Assembly: GCF_000803645.1 (NCBI RefSeq) | Contig: NZ_CP009122.1 | Coordinates: forward strand, 3,262,501-3,326,500 | Direction of reading: 5' to 3' | Source of the DNA: Sphingopyxis fribergensis | GTDB lineage: Bacteria > Pseudomonadota > Alphaproteobacteria > Sphingomonadales > Sphingomonadaceae | Length of the DNA: 64,000 nt | Shown: positions 8,788-19,541 of the stretch, in pieces | Numbering within the stretch: position 1 is the stretch's first letter | Layout: each line of letters opens with the position of its first letter | Made by a program: the position numbers and the translations under genes | The notes under the pieces: model-generated | The model's database searches: none | Seen by the model: only the letters and a program-made list of their open reading frames with translations | Told to the model about the DNA's origin: nothing

Positions 8788-9924
8788 CTAGCCAATCAAG
8801 CGCGCGATCCCGTCCCACAGGCCCAATGAGCCCAAATCGTTGAAAGTTACGACCAGCATCAACGTGACCACCGCCGCAAAGCCGAATCGAAACGCCCATT
8901 CCTGCACTTGCGGCGGCGCGGGGCGCCGCCGAACCGCTTCATAGGCGTAGAAGAGCAAGTGACCACCATCGAGCATGGGCAATGGCAAGAGGTTGATGAA
9001 CCCCAGATTGATGGAGATGAAGGCGATGAAGGAGATGAGGGCCACGATCCCCAGGCTCGCCATTTCGCCGGATTGTTTTGCGATCCGGATTGGCCCGCCC
9101 ATTTCCTTGACCGAACGCTGGCCGGTAATGAACTGGCCAAGGATATTGCCAGTCAACCGAACCAATGCCCAAGTCTGCATTGCGCCCGCACGCACCGCCG
9201 TCAAGAGACCGACCTCCGTGTACACCGGCGCGCCGGGCATGATGCCGATGATCGCCCGTTCCGCCTTGTTGCCGAACGGATCCTTTTCCGAAATGATCCG
9301 CGGGCGTAATGTTACTTCAAAACGTTCCGCGCCGCGTTCAACATCCAGCATGGCCGGTTTACCAAGCTCGTAGCTGACCGCGAGACGGATATCCTCGAAA
9401 GTTTCCATCGTCCGGCCGTTGATGGCAGCGATGCGATCGCCCGCGCGCAAATCGGCTTCGGCAGCAGCGCTCGCTGGCGCGACCGCACTGACCACTGGCG
9501 GCGTCTGCGGTGCGCCATAGATCATGAAAAACATTGCGAAAATCGCAATCGCAAACAGAAAGTTGGTCACCGGTCCTGCGAGCACGATCAGCGCGCGTTT
9601 CCATACCGGCTGAGCGGGAAACGTGTGCGACTTTTGCTCCGCCGGCAGTTGCTGCCAGTCAGCGTCAGGCTGGCTGACCGCGTCACGATCGCCCGCGAAC
9701 TGGACATAGCCCCCAAGCGGCAGCCAGCCGATCTTCCATTCGGTACCGCGCTTGTCGGTCCAGCCAAGGACCTTGCGTCCGAAGCCGATCGAGAAAGTTT
9801 CCGCCTTCACCCCGCACCAGCGACCGACGATATAATGGCCATATTCGTGCACGAACACGAGCGGCCCCAGCACGGCGAGGAATGCGACGAAATAAAGCCA
9901 GATGGGTACGTCAGGCATGTTCAT
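8788..9924 (-). CDS. rseP: RIP metalloprotease RseP (site-2 protease family)
   Basis: Inner-membrane zinc protease (M50) that cuts transmembrane segments such as anti-sigma factors, 378 residues. The zinc motif HEYGH is at residues 26-30 inside the first membrane helix. A PDZ domain follows (SAAAEADLRAGDRIAAING), and the second catalytic motif is LPLPMLDGGH near residue 317. The gene overlaps the 3' end of dxr by 14 bases. A second ATG at 9918 is an alternative start. Confidence 0.96.
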   Translation of the reverse strand: MNMPDVPIWLYFVAFLAVLGPLVFVHEYGHYIVGRWCGVKAETFSIGFGRKVLGWTDKRGTEWKIGWLPLGGYVQFAGDRDAVSQPDADWQQLPAEQKSHTFPAQPVWKRALIVLAGPVTNFLFAIAIFAMFFMIYGAPQTPPVVSAVAPASAAAEADLRAGDRIAAINGRTMETFEDIRLAVSYELGKPAMLDVERGAERFEVTLRPRIISEKDPFGNKAERAIIGIMPGAPVYTEVGLLTAVRAGAMQTWALVRLTGNILGQFITGQRSVKEMGGPIRIAKQSGEMASLGIVALISFIAFISINLGFINLLPLPMLDGGHLLFYAYEAVRRRPAPPQVQEWAFRFGFAAVVTLMLVVTFNDLGSLGLWDGIARLIG

Positions 9925-11077
9925 ATTGGTCCACAAATTGCTGGGCAGCCGCGCGGGATGCGGCATCGACGCTGAATATGTCCTGAAGCGATGACGGAGT
10001 CGCGGGCGCCGCGGCGTCGATCACGCGGCGCACCGTATCGACGATCGCGGGGAAGGAAATGCGGCCCGCGAGAAACGCGGCGACCGCGACCTCGTTCGCG
10101 GCGTTGAGCTGTGCCGGGCGAGCGCCGCCCTCGGCAATCGCGGCGCGGCAGAGCGCGGTCGCGGGGAAACGCACCTCGTCGGGCGCCTCGAAATCGAGCC
10201 GCGCGATGCTGGCGAGGTCGAGCGGGGCGCACGGCGTCGCCATCCGCTGCGGCCAGGCGAGCGCGCTGCTGATCGGGATGCGCATGTCGGGCGAGCCGAG
10301 CTGCGCGAGCGTCGAGCAGTCGATATATTCGACGAGGCTGTGGATCACCGATTGCGGGTGGACGAGGATTTCGATGCGGTCGAGCCCGACCGGGAACAAA
10401 TGATGCGCCTCGATCAGTTCGAGGCCCTTGTTCATCATCGTCGCCGAATCTACGCTGATCTTGGCGCCCATCGACCAATTGGGGTGGGCGACGGCCTGTG
10501 CCGGGGTGACGATGGCCATGTCGGCGGAGCTCATCGTGCGGAACGGGCCGCCGCTTGCGGTCAGGATGATCCGCCGCACCTGATCGATGCGTCCGCCCGC
10601 GAGGCACTGGAAGATCGCATTATGCTCGCTGTCGACGGGCAGGATCGTCGAACCGGACGTGCGCGCGACCGCCATCATCAGCGCGCCCGCGGAAACCAGC
10701 GCTTCCTTGTTCGCGAGCGCGACGTCATAGCCGGCGGCCAGCGCCGCCATCGTCGGCGCAAGCCCCGCAGTGCCGACGATCGCGGCCATAACGAGGTCGG
10801 TGGGTCGCTGTGCGGCTTCCACGAGCGCATCGGCGCCCGCGGCGGTTTCGATCCCGGTGCCCGCCAGCGCGTCCTTCAACTCGGTGTGGCGCGCTTCGTC
10901 GGCGATCACCGCGACGTCGGGACGGAATTCCTTCGCGAGCTTCGCCAGCTCCGCAACGTCGCTGTGCGCGGACAGCACGCCGACCTGCCACGTCTCGCCA
11001 TCGCGGCGCACGAGATCGAGGGTCGATTGCCCGACCGATCCCGTCGCACCGAACAGCGAGAGGCGGCGCTGCGTCAT
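9911..11077 (-). CDS. dxr: 1-deoxy-D-xylulose-5-phosphate reductoisomerase
   Basis: Second step of the MEP isoprenoid pathway: DXP plus NADPH to MEP, cytosolic, 388 residues. NADPH-binding GATGSVGQ at residues 10-17, metal site LPVDSEHNAIFQ, and the flexible loop NKGLELIEAHHLFP are all present. The ATG at 11077 (TQRRLSLFGATG) is one base after the cdsA stop. It supplies precursors for the neighbouring uppS reaction. Confidence 0.97.
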   Translation of the reverse strand: MTQRRLSLFGATGSVGQSTLDLVRRDGETWQVGVLSAHSDVAELAKLAKEFRPDVAVIADEARHTELKDALAGTGIETAAGADALVEAAQRPTDLVMAAIVGTAGLAPTMAALAAGYDVALANKEALVSAGALMMAVARTSGSTILPVDSEHNAIFQCLAGGRIDQVRRIILTASGGPFRTMSSADMAIVTPAQAVAHPNWSMGAKISVDSATMMNKGLELIEAHHLFPVGLDRIEILVHPQSVIHSLVEYIDCSTLAQLGSPDMRIPISSALAWPQRMATPCAPLDLASIARLDFEAPDEVRFPATALCRAAIAEGGARPAQLNAANEVAVAAFLAGRISFPAIVDTVRRVIDAAAPATPSSLQDIFSVDAASRAAAQQFVDQYEHA

Positions 11078-11078
11078 C

Positions 11079-11756
11079 TCAGCCCGCCGCCCGCACGGCG
11101 ATCTGGCCGACAAACGCCAGCGCGCCGAGCAGCAGCGCGACCGGCAGCACGCCGTCGACGCGGTCGAACAGCCCGCCGTGGCCGGGGATGAGCTTGCCCG
11201 AATCCTTGACCCCCGCGCGGCGTTTCATCCAGCTTTGCGCGAGGTCGCCGAGCTGCGCGAGCAGCCCCATGAACAGGCCGATCCACAGCGGCACGCCGAC
11301 AATGCCCGCGCGGTCGCCGATCGTGGCGCTGGCGATCAGCGCGGCGATCATGCCGCCGATCAGGCCCGACCAAGTTTTAGAGGGGCTGATCTTGGGCGCA
11401 AGGCGCGCGCCGCCAAAGGCACGACCAGCGAAATAGGCGCCGATATCGGTCGCCCAGACCATGCCGAAAACCCACAGCGCCGCGGTGACGCCGAGCGCAT
11501 CGCGAATGAACCACAGTCCCGCCATCGCGCCGAGAACGAGGAGCGGGCCGAGGATATGAAGGCCGGTCCGGGCGCCGGTGCCGAGCGGCATTTGCTTTAC
11601 GAGCTGGAACCATTCGACGAGGACCAGAGCCCCGCCGACGAGAAGCAGCAGGCCAAAGGCGATGCCGCCAAACCATAGCGCGGTGCCCGCGATCGCAAAC
11701 AGGACGATCGCCGAGGCGATCCGCGCCCAGAAATCCGATTTACCCGCTGTCGCCAT
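11079..11756 (-). CDS. cdsA: phosphatidate cytidylyltransferase
   Basis: Integral membrane enzyme making CDP-diacylglycerol from phosphatidate and CTP, 225 residues with several membrane helices. The C-terminal CDS signature is complete: [30 protein letters not shown] and [14 protein letters not shown]. It starts 3 bases after uppS. CDP-diacylglycerol is the substrate of PssA, encoded 5 kb away. It is somewhat shorter than the E. coli enzyme, as usual in this clade. Confidence 0.96.
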   Translation of the reverse strand: MATAGKSDFWARIASAIVLFAIAGTALWFGGIAFGLLLLVGGALVLVEWFQLVKQMPLGTGARTGLHILGPLLVLGAMAGLWFIRDALGVTAALWVFGMVWATDIGAYFAGRAFGGARLAPKISPSKTWSGLIGGMIAALIASATIGDRAGIVGVPLWIGLFMGLLAQLGDLAQSWMKRRAGVKDSGKLIPGHGGLFDRVDGVLPVALLLGALAFVGQIAVRAAG

Positions 11757-11759
11757 TCC

Positions 11760-12446
<687 letters not shown>

Positions 12447-12462
12447 GCGAAAGCCTTAAACC

Positions 12463-12544
12463 CCGTTCGCATCGAGCGAAGTCGAGATGCCCATCGCGGT
12501 AGTGCAAGGTCGATAGGTGCCTCGACTTCGCTCGACACGAACGG
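12463..12544. repeat. paired inverted repeat (CGAGCGAAGTCGAG family)
   Basis: CCGTTCGCATCGAGCGAAGTCGAG at 12463 is mirrored by CTCGACTTCGCTCGACACGA (12521-12540) and ACGG, with a ~35-base spacer. It lies between frr and uppS. A single truncated relative lies near 2767. Confidence 0.8.
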
Positions 12545-12568
12545 AAAGAGAGCGCGTGCAGAAAAGCA

Positions 12569-13123
12569 CTAGCCCAGGATTTCCTTTTCCTTGGCGGCCG
12601 CGGCGGCGTCGAGTTCGGCGATCGTCGCGTCGGTCAGCTTTTGCACCTCGGTTTCGTGGCGCTTGCGCTCGTCCTCGCTGATTTCCTTCTTATTCTCGTC
12701 GGCCTTCAGATTGTCCATGCCGTCGCGGCGGACGTTGCGGACCGCGATGCGGGCTGCCTCGGCATATTTGCCGGCAAGCTTCGACAGCTCCTTGCGGCGC
12801 TCCTGCGTCATTTCGGGGATCGGCAAGCGCAGCATCTGGCCGTCGACGATCGGATTGAGGCCGAGGCCCGCCGAGCGGATCGCCTTGTCGACCGGGCCGA
12901 CATTCGACTTGTCCCATACCTGCACCGACAGCATGCGCGGTTCGGGCGCGCTGACCGAGGCGACCTGGTTCAGCGGCATCTGGCTGCCATAAACCTCGAC
13001 CGTCACCGGATCGAGCAGCGCCGTGTGCGCGCGGCCGGTCCGCAGGCCCGAAAGGTCGCTCTTCAATGCTTCGACCGCGCCGTGCATGCGGCGTTCGAGG
13101 TCGGCCTTGTCATATTTCGCCAT
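12569..13123 (-). CDS. frr: ribosome recycling factor
   Basis: Splits post-termination ribosomes together with EF-G; cytosolic, 184 residues. The family motifs [26 protein letters not shown] and the C-terminal helix with [13 protein letters not shown] are present. The ATG at 13123 ([12 protein letters not shown]) has AGAGGAAAAGACG upstream, a good SD; longer in-frame starts upstream are not credible. It follows pyrH by 23 bases. Confidence 0.97.
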   Translation of the reverse strand: MAKYDKADLERRMHGAVEALKSDLSGLRTGRAHTALLDPVTVEVYGSQMPLNQVASVSAPEPRMLSVQVWDKSNVGPVDKAIRSAGLGLNPIVDGQMLRLPIPEMTQERRKELSKLAGKYAEAARIAVRNVRRDGMDNLKADENKKEISEDERKRHETEVQKLTDATIAELDAAAAAKEKEILG

Positions 13124-13146
13124 CGTCTTTTCCTCTCTTGATTTGG

Positions 13147-13872
13147 TCAGGCCGCGGCGTCGGAAACGACGGTCGAAACGCCCTCGCCCGCCAGCACGCG
13201 CGCCAGATTGCCGGGTTCGCGGATGTTGAACACGACGATCGGAATATGGTTGTCGCGGCACAGCGCCACCGCGCTCGCGTCCATCACCTTCAGATTGTCG
13301 GCGAGCACGCGGTCATAGCTCAGCCTATCGTAGCGGACCGCGTTTAGGTCCTTCTTGGGATCGGCGTTATAGACGCCGTCGACGCTGGTGCCTTTCAGCA
13401 GCGCGTCGCACTTCATCTCGGCGGCGCGGAGCGCGGCGCCGCTGTCAGTCGTGAAATAGGGAGCGCCGACGCCCGCGGCGAAAATCACGACGCGGCCCTT
13501 TTCCATATGGCGTTCGGCGCGGCGGCGGATCACCGGCTCGCACACCTTGTCCATTTCGATCGCCGACTGGACGCGCGTTTCGACGCCCAATTGCTCGAGC
13601 GCATTCTGCATGGCGAGTGCGTTCATCACGGTGGCAAGCATGCCCATATAGTCGGCCTGCGCGCGGTCCATGCCCTTCGCGGCGCCCGCCATGCCGCGAA
13701 AGATGTTGCCGCCGCCGATGACGAGGCAGATTTCGAGCCCGCGCTCCTTGGCTTCCTTGACCTCGGCCGCCATGCTGGCGACGGTTTCGGGGTCGATGCC
13801 AAAGGGACTGGAGCCCATCAGCGCCTCTCCCGACAGTTTCAGCAAGATACGTTTCATGCCGGGCAGAGCCAT
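13147..13872 (-). CDS. pyrH: uridylate kinase
   Basis: Phosphorylates UMP to UDP with ATP, a step of pyrimidine nucleotide synthesis; homohexameric cytosolic enzyme of 241 residues. [24 protein letters not shown], the acidic [18 protein letters not shown] and [11 protein letters not shown] mark the amino acid kinase fold. Canonical position between tsf and frr. A second ATG five codons in (KRILLKLSG) is possible. Confidence 0.97.
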   Translation of the reverse strand: MALPGMKRILLKLSGEALMGSSPFGIDPETVASMAAEVKEAKERGLEICLVIGGGNIFRGMAGAAKGMDRAQADYMGMLATVMNALAMQNALEQLGVETRVQSAIEMDKVCEPVIRRRAERHMEKGRVVIFAAGVGAPYFTTDSGAALRAAEMKCDALLKGTSVDGVYNADPKKDLNAVRYDRLSYDRVLADNLKVMDASAVALCRDNHIPIVVFNIREPGNLARVLAGEGVSTVVSDAAA

Positions 13873-13983
13873 GATCGGGGGAACCTCATGTAATCGATGA
13901 ATAAGCGAATGGCGCGCACCCTAGAGCGGGCACGCGCCATTGCCAAGCGGACTGCGGCGCCCGCGATTGCATATCCTCACCTT

Positions 13984-14060
13984 CGTCACCCCGGACTTGA
14001 TCCGGGGTCCATCTGCCCTCGAAGGCCGGAGTGGATGCCGGATCAAGTCCGGCATGACGA
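13984..14060. repeat. paired inverted repeat (CGGACTTGATCCGG family)
   Basis: CGTCACCCCGGACTTGATCC (from 13984) and its imperfect mirror GGATCAAGTCCGGCATGACG (to 14059) flank a ~20-base spacer between tsf and pyrH. The same family forms a perfect 28-base inverted repeat at 59791-59863. It probably interrupts an otherwise tight rpsB-tsf-pyrH transcript or acts as processing or attenuation structure. Confidence 0.85.
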
Positions 14061-14105
14061 AAAATGGGATGTCAGCTCAATCGCGACGCGACAGCCCAGT
14101 TCTTA

Positions 14106-15032
14106 TCAGACGCCAGCGACCGCCGCGACTTCCGCCGCGAAATCGCTTTCTTCCTTTTCGATGCCTTCACCGAGCTGGAAGCGCACGAAGCCCTTGAGCG
14201 TGATCGCTGCGCCGACATCCTTGCCGGCTGCGGCGACGACTTCGGCGACCGGGGTCTTGCCGTCCATCACGAAGAGCTGCGACAGCAGGGCGTTTTCCTT
14301 GCGGAACTTCGCGATCGAACCATCGACCATCTTCGAAACGATGTCGGCGGGCTTGCCCGACTGGGCGGCCTTTTCTTCGGCGATCGCGCGTTCGCGGGCG
14401 ACGAGGTCGGCGTCGAGATCGTCGCCGTTCAGCGCGAGCGGGTTCGCGGCGGCGACGTGCATCGCCAGCTGCTTGCCGAGCGGTTCGAGAACGTCGGCAC
14501 CGGCGGTCGATTCGAGCGCGACGAGCACGCCGATCTTGCCCATTCCGGGCGCGGCGGCGTTGTGGACATAGCCCGTGACGACACCCGAGTTCACCGAAAC
14601 GATAACGCTGCGGCGCAGCGACTGGTTTTCACCGATCGTCGCGATGTTGCTGGTCAGCTTTTCGGCAACGGTGCCGCCGCCCGGATAGGCAGCCGCGCCG
14701 AGCGCTTCAATGTCCGAGATGCTGCCGGCGAGCGCGACCTGCGTCACGTCGCGGACGAATTCCTGGAACTGCTCATTCTTGCCGACGAAGTCGGTTTCGC
14801 TGTTCACTTCAACCATCGCGCCGCGCGTGCCGTCGGTGGCGACGCCGACAAGGCCTTCGGCGGCGACGCGGCCGGCCTTCTTGGCGGCGGCGGCAAGGCC
14901 CTTGGTGCGCAGCCAGTCGATCGACGCTTCGATGTCGCCGTTGTTTTCGGCGAGCGCCTTTTTGCAGTCCATCATGCCTGCGCCGGTGCGGTCGCGCAGT
15001 TCCTTGACGAGAGCGGCCGTAATTTCAGCCAT
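14106..15032 (-). CDS. tsf: translation elongation factor Ts
   Basis: Guanine nucleotide exchange factor of EF-Tu, 308 residues. N-terminal UBA-like [26 protein letters not shown], the core [13 protein letters not shown] that ejects nucleotide from EF-Tu, and a dimerisation region are all recognisable. SD AAAGGAAC precedes the ATG. It follows rpsB by 132 bases on the same strand. Confidence 0.98.
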   Translation of the reverse strand: MAEITAALVKELRDRTGAGMMDCKKALAENNGDIEASIDWLRTKGLAAAAKKAGRVAAEGLVGVATDGTRGAMVEVNSETDFVGKNEQFQEFVRDVTQVALAGSISDIEALGAAAYPGGGTVAEKLTSNIATIGENQSLRRSVIVSVNSGVVTGYVHNAAAPGMGKIGVLVALESTAGADVLEPLGKQLAMHVAAANPLALNGDDLDADLVARERAIAEEKAAQSGKPADIVSKMVDGSIAKFRKENALLSQLFVMDGKTPVAEVVAAAGKDVGAAITLKGFVRFQLGEGIEKEESDFAAEVAAVAGV

Positions 15033-15164
15033 GGAATGTTCCTTTCAAAAGGGGCGAGCGCATCTGGCCCGCGGGACGCCCGCGCGCATGGCGGGGCGAT
15101 AAGTCAAAGGGATGACAGGGACGGCACCAGCCTTGTGCGGCGCCGTCCCGTCATGCCCGAGCGA

Positions 15165-16034
15165 TTATGCGTCGCTCTGACGTTCGGTTTCGGCAGCAGC
15201 TTCCGCCGGGATCTGTTCGTCCTCGGTCACCGGCGCGGCTTCGACGGCGGGGGCTTCTTCAGCAACCGGAGCGGCTGCTTCTTCGGTCAGTGCCGCTTCG
15301 GCGACGGGTTCGACAGCGGCGCCGAGATCTTCGCCGCGGTTCGCGCGGGCCTGCTGGCCGCCACGGGTCGCTGCCTGGGCAACCGCATCGCAGTAAAGAC
15401 GAATGGCGCGCGCTGCGTCATCGTTCGCCGGAACCGGGAACGCAATGCCGTCGGGCGAGACGTTCGAGTCGAGGATCGCGACGACGGGGATACCAAGGAC
15501 GTTGGCTTCCTTGATCGCCAGCTCTTCCTTGTTGGCGTCGATCACGAACATCACGTCGGGAATACCGCCCATGTCGCGGATACCGCCCAGGCTCATTTCG
15601 AGCTTGTCGCGTTCGCGCGTCTTGTTGAGCACCTCCTTCTTGGTGAGACCCGAGGTGTCGCCCGAGAGCTGCTCTTCGAGCATCTTGAGACGCTTGATCG
15701 AACCCGAGATCGTCTTCCAGTTGGTGAGCATGCCGCCCAGCCAGCGGTGGTTGACGAAGTGCTGACCCGAAGCGCGGGCTGCGTCGGCGATCGGACCCTG
15801 CGCCTGGCGCTTGGTGCCGACGAACAACACCTTGCCACCGGCGGCCGACGAGGAGGCGATGAAATCGAGCGCGCGCGCGAAAAGCGGCACGGTCTGCGAC
15901 AGGTCGAGAATGTGGATGCCGTTGCGCGCGCCGAAGATATACGGCTTCATGCGCGGGTTCCAACGGTGGGTCTGGTGGCCGAAGTGGGCGCCAGCCTCGA
16001 TAAGATTCTGCATCGTGACGACAGGTGCCGCCAT
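15165..16034 (-). CDS. rpsB: 30S ribosomal protein S2
   Basis: Small-subunit protein of 289 residues. [45 protein letters not shown] and [16 protein letters not shown] are diagnostic. The last ~55 residues are an acidic, alanine/glutamate-rich extension ([18 protein letters not shown]...) not needed for the S2 fold. The ATG at 16034 has AAGGAGAAAGACT upstream, an excellent SD; upstream in-frame codons belong to the leader. The leader (16035 to about 16130) is long enough for S2 autoregulation, which I infer only from family knowledge. Confidence 0.98.
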   Translation of the reverse strand: MAAPVVTMQNLIEAGAHFGHQTHRWNPRMKPYIFGARNGIHILDLSQTVPLFARALDFIASSSAAGGKVLFVGTKRQAQGPIADAARASGQHFVNHRWLGGMLTNWKTISGSIKRLKMLEEQLSGDTSGLTKKEVLNKTRERDKLEMSLGGIRDMGGIPDVMFVIDANKEELAIKEANVLGIPVVAILDSNVSPDGIAFPVPANDDAARAIRLYCDAVAQAATRGGQQARANRGEDLGAAVEPVAEAALTEEAAAPVAEEAPAVEAAPVTEDEQIPAEAAAETERQSDA

Positions 16035-16346
16035 AGTCTTTCTCCTTCCGGTTGGTCCTCTGGAAAGCAAGAACCGAAGGTCCGCAAGCGGACGATCCGG
16101 CACCGGTTTATGTGCGCCTTCCATGTGGAATGGGCGGGCCGTTAGCTGCCTTGGCTGTCAAAAGCAAGGGGTGCGCATAGGTTTTCGGACCGAACGGGAA
16201 TGAATCTCCCGACTCAACTCGGCGACAAAGCGACTCCGTTCGTCGCAAATGTGTTGAGAACAAAACGGGAACATGGAACGAAAAGCCCAACGAAACCGTC
16301 GCTGGTTAACAAAAGGTTTCGCACACGAAAGCCGAAAGGACAAGAC

Positions 16347-16607
16347 ATGGTTCAGGTCGCAGCCGCTCTCCTCTTCACACTCGCCGCCGGCATCGGCGTC
16401 ACGGTGATCCTGGCCATGCTCCAGAATAACGAGAATGCGATTCTCTCGGCGCTGCTGGGCGAAGGCGCCTTCCCGGTGGAAACCGCACCGCAGTCGGGTC
16501 CGCTGCCTCACAAAGTGACGCTGCGCCGCTCGCCGGCTCGCCGCGACGCCCCTCGTCCAATCCCCGCCGCAGTCCGCATGCAGCCGGCGCTCAGCCGCGC
16601 CGCTTGA
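16347..16607 (+). CDS. small membrane-anchored protein of unknown function
   Basis: An 86-residue protein I do not recognise. The N-terminus (VQVAAALLFTLAAGIGVTVI) is one membrane helix or an uncleaved signal anchor; the rest is a short polar stretch and an arginine/proline-rich tail (RRSPARRDAPRPIP). ATG at 16347 has GAAAGGAC upstream. Its 3' end overlaps the 3' end of pssA on the opposite strand by 17 bases. It diverges from rpsB; the 312-base gap 16035-16346 holds the rpsB leader and, at about 16276-16301, a GGAAC-N17-CGTC element that resembles but does not match the EcfG stress promoter. Confidence 0.6.
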   Translation: MVQVAAALLFTLAAGIGVTVILAMLQNNENAILSALLGEGAFPVETAPQSGPLPHKVTLRRSPARRDAPRPIPAAVRMQPALSRAA

Positions 16608-17364
16608 CCTTCGCGTAACTCGCCAGCCCGAAAGGCAATGTCCCCGCATAGAGCGCACACACCGCGAGCAGGGTAAGCCAGGGTGCGGTGACGAGTGCGG
16701 CGCCAAGAAGGCCGACGCCCGCCAAGGCGAACAGGCGCCACGAACGGCGCAGGCGGATCGACGACCAACTGTAGGTGGGGATCGCCGAGATCATCAGCAT
16801 GGCGATGCCGAGCGCCCACGGCATCACGACATACCATTCACGAAACAGGTCGCTGCCCGTCGTCAGCCAAAGATAGACGGGGACGAACGACAGGCCCGCG
16901 CCCGCAGGTGCGGGAATTCCGGTGTTGAAACCGGCAGACTTGTGCGGCTGAAAGTCCGCATCCATGCGCGAATTGAAGCGCGCGAGCCGCAGCGCGCAGC
17001 ACACCGCGAGCGCCAACGCCGCGGTCCAGCCGAATTTGGGCGCGTCGGCGAGCGACCAGAGGAACAGAATCATCGCCGGCGCAACGCCGAAGGCGATCAC
17101 GTCAGACAGCGAATCGAGCTCGGCACCGAATTTGCTCTGCGCACGCAGCAACCGCGCGATGCGCCCGTCCATGCCGTCGAGCACCCCGGCAACGATGATC
17201 ATCGTGACCGCCGCCGCCCATTCGCCACCGATCGCGAAGCGGACGCCGGTCAGCCCCGAACAGAGTGCGAGGATGGTAATCGCATTGGGCGCAAAGGCGC
17301 GCAGGCTGACCCCGGCAATGCGGCGCCCCGCGGCGTCGGGGATGACCAGCTCGTCCTCGGTCAT
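16591..17364 (-). CDS. pssA: CDP-diacylglycerol-serine O-phosphatidyltransferase
   Basis: Makes phosphatidylserine from CDP-diacylglycerol and serine in the inner membrane, 257 residues. The CDP-alcohol phosphotransferase motif DGx2ARx8Gx3Dx3D is intact (DGMDGRIARLLRAQSKFGAE followed by LDSLSD), followed by six or so membrane helices. The ATG at 17364 is one base after the psd stop, so psd-pssA form an operon for phosphatidylethanolamine synthesis. An upstream in-frame extension lies inside psd and is rejected. Confidence 0.95.
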   Translation of the reverse strand: MTEDELVIPDAAGRRIAGVSLRAFAPNAITILALCSGLTGVRFAIGGEWAAAVTMIIVAGVLDGMDGRIARLLRAQSKFGAELDSLSDVIAFGVAPAMILFLWSLADAPKFGWTAALALAVCCALRLARFNSRMDADFQPHKSAGFNTGIPAPAGAGLSFVPVYLWLTTGSDLFREWYVVMPWALGIAMLMISAIPTYSWSSIRLRRSWRLFALAGVGLLGAALVTAPWLTLLAVCALYAGTLPFGLASYAKVKRRG

Positions 17365-17365
17365 C

Positions 17366-18100
17366 TCATTGTCCGATGCCGTCGATCGTTTCGGCCTTGC
17401 CGATCCGCGCGACGACGGTCTCTCCGGCGAGCGTGCGCTGGCCGAGGAGAACCTGCGGTGTCGTGCCCGAGGGCAAATAGACATCGACGCGGCTGCCGAA
17501 ACGGATCAGGCCGACGCGCTGACCGGTGGTGAGTTCGTTGCCCATCGTCACGAACGGCATGATGCGCCGCGCGACAAGGCCGGCGATCTGGGTAAAGCCG
17601 ATGCGCACGCCGTCGGCGCGCTCGACGACGAAATGCTGGCGTTCATTCTCCTCGCTCGCCTTGTCGAGATCGGCGTTCACGAACTTGCCCGGAATATAGA
17701 CGAGCTTGCGCAGCGTGCCGGCCACGGGGGTGCGGTTGATATGGACGTCGAACACGCTCATGAAAATCGACACGCGGAGCATCGGCGCGGCGCCCAGGCC
17801 GTCGGGTCCGGCGATTTCGGGCGGCGGCGGAACTTCGGCGATCTGGGTGACGAGCCCGTCGGCCGGCGCGATGATGACATCGCTTCCAACCGGGGTCACG
17901 CGCACCGGGTCGCGAAAGAATGCACCGACCCACAATGTTACGCCCAGCATCAGCCAGCCGATGATTTCCCAGCCAAGCAGCCAGAAACAAAGGGTCACGA
18001 TACCGGCGATCAAAAGGAATTTGCGCCCTTCCGGATGGATCGAGGGCCAGTGCCATTTGATGCCGCCACCGGGGCGGTTGGAGGATATGATATTGGACAT
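17366..18100 (-). CDS. psd: phosphatidylserine decarboxylase proenzyme
   Basis: Pyruvoyl-dependent enzyme that turns phosphatidylserine into phosphatidylethanolamine; 244 residues, the short proteobacterial/archaeal-type form. Two membrane helices near the N-terminus ([34 protein letters not shown]), then [20 protein letters not shown] and the self-cleavage motif [10 protein letters not shown]. The ATG at 18100 ([12 protein letters not shown]) is chosen; upstream codons in frame overlap icd on the other strand and are not coding. Operon with pssA. Confidence 0.95.
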   Translation of the reverse strand: MSNIISSNRPGGGIKWHWPSIHPEGRKFLLIAGIVTLCFWLLGWEIIGWLMLGVTLWVGAFFRDPVRVTPVGSDVIIAPADGLVTQIAEVPPPPEIAGPDGLGAAPMLRVSIFMSVFDVHINRTPVAGTLRKLVYIPGKFVNADLDKASEENERQHFVVERADGVRIGFTQIAGLVARRIMPFVTMGNELTTGQRVGLIRFGSRVDVYLPSGTTPQVLLGQRTLAGETVVARIGKAETIDGIGQ

Positions 18101-18262
18101 GGCCGTTCTTCTAGGGTGCAGCATCTGCACTGACAACGAATAAGGCAAAGCGATCGTTGCCATCGCGGCATAGCTCGGGAAACGACGGGGCGGTTGATCA
18201 ATCGCCCTGCTTTGCCTAAGGCCCGCTGCAACTCCGACTCCCCAAGGAAAAAGGCTGAACGC

Positions 18263-19477
18263 ATGGGCAAGATCAAGGTAGCCAACCCGGTCGTCGAACT
18301 CGACGGCGACGAAATGACCCGGATCATCTGGCAGTGGATCCGCGAACGGCTGATCCTTCCCTATCTCGACATCGACCTTCATTATTACGACCTCGGCATC
18401 GAGGAACGCGACCGCACCGACGACAAGATCACCGTCGAAGCCGCGAACGCGATCAAGAAGCACGGCGTCGGCGTGAAGTGCGCGACGATCACCCCCGACG
18501 AAGCGCGCGTCGAGGAATTCGGCCTGAAAAAGATGTGGAAATCGCCGAACGGCACGATCCGCAACATCCTGGGCGGCGTCGTCTTCCGCGAACCGATCGT
18601 GATGCGCAACGTCCCCCGCCTCGTCCCCGGCTGGACCGACCCGATCGTCGTCGGCCGCCACGCATTTGGCGACCAGTATAAGGCAACCGACTTCCGCGTC
18701 CCCGGCCCCGGCAAGCTGCGTCTGGTGTTCGAAGGCGAGGACGGCACGCTGATCGACGAGGAAGTGTTCCAGTTCCCGTCGTCAGGCGTCGCAATGGGCA
18801 TGTACAACCTCGACGATTCGATCCGCGACTTTGCGCGTGCCAGCCTCAACTATGGCCTCGCGCGCCAGTGGCCCGTCTATCTGTCGACCAAGAACACGAT
18901 CCTCAAGGCCTATGACGGCCGCTTCAAGGATCTGTTCGAGGAAGTATTCCAGGCCGAATTCAAGGCGCAGTTCGACGAAATCGGCATCGTTTACGAACAT
19001 CGCCTGATCGACGACATGGTCGCCTCGGCGCTCAAGTGGAGCGGCAAGTTCGTCTGGGCCTGCAAAAATTACGACGGCGACGTCCAGTCGGACACCGTTG
19101 CGCAGGGCTTCGGCTCGCTCGGCCTGATGACCAGCGTGCTGATGACCCCCGACGGGCAGACGGTCGAATCCGAAGCCGCGCACGGCACCGTCACGCGCCA
19201 CTACCGCATGCACCAGCAGGGCAAGGCGACCTCGACCAACCCGATCGCGTCGATCTTCGCCTGGACCGGCGGCCTCAAGCACCGCGGCAAGCTCGACGAC
19301 AATGCGGCGCTGATCAAATTCGCCGACGACCTTGAAAAAGTCTGCGTCGCGACGGTCGAAAGCGGCAAGATGACCAAGGATCTCGCGCTGCTGATCGGCC
19401 CCGACCAGAATTGGCTGACCACCGAAGGCTTCTTCGAGGCCATCGTCGAAAATCTCGAAAAGAAGATGGGCGCCTGA
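18263..19477 (+). CDS. icd: NADP-dependent isocitrate dehydrogenase
   Basis: Oxidatively decarboxylates isocitrate to 2-oxoglutarate in the TCA cycle; 404 residues of the eukaryote-like homodimeric type. [16 protein letters not shown] at the start, [17 protein letters not shown] (substrate and metal), [20 protein letters not shown] and [13 protein letters not shown] (cofactor) are diagnostic. ATG at 18263 has AAGGAAAAAGG upstream. It diverges from psd. Confidence 0.97.
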   Translation: MGKIKVANPVVELDGDEMTRIIWQWIRERLILPYLDIDLHYYDLGIEERDRTDDKITVEAANAIKKHGVGVKCATITPDEARVEEFGLKKMWKSPNGTIRNILGGVVFREPIVMRNVPRLVPGWTDPIVVGRHAFGDQYKATDFRVPGPGKLRLVFEGEDGTLIDEEVFQFPSSGVAMGMYNLDDSIRDFARASLNYGLARQWPVYLSTKNTILKAYDGRFKDLFEEVFQAEFKAQFDEIGIVYEHRLIDDMVASALKWSGKFVWACKNYDGDVQSDTVAQGFGSLGLMTSVLMTPDGQTVESEAAHGTVTRHYRMHQQGKATSTNPIASIFAWTGGLKHRGKLDDNAALIKFADDLEKVCVATVESGKMTKDLALLIGPDQNWLTTEGFFEAIVENLEKKMGA

Positions 19478-19514
19478 TCAAGCGATTTACTTGAGATAGA
19501 CGTCTAGCCAATCG

Positions 19515-19539
19515 GGGCCGGCCTGCATAAGGTCGGCCC
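19515..19539 (+). terminator. GC hairpin after icd, next to antiporter start
   Basis: GGGCCG-N13-CGGCCC forms a stem 38 bases after the icd stop and ends two bases before the ATG of the antiporter. There is no T-run, so termination is uncertain. Its right arm covers the place where the antiporter ribosome-binding site should be, so it could instead hold down translation. Confidence 0.35.
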
Positions 19540-19541
19540 TA

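Noticed and set aside
14064..16145. 693-codon plus-strand frame across tsf and rpsB
   Set aside because: Runs antisense through two ribosomal-pathway genes and their repeat; composition is that of a shadow frame.
16276..16301. EcfG general-stress promoter GGAAC-N17-CGTC
   Set aside because: The -10 should read CGTT; with one mismatch and no second site I do not list it as a feature.
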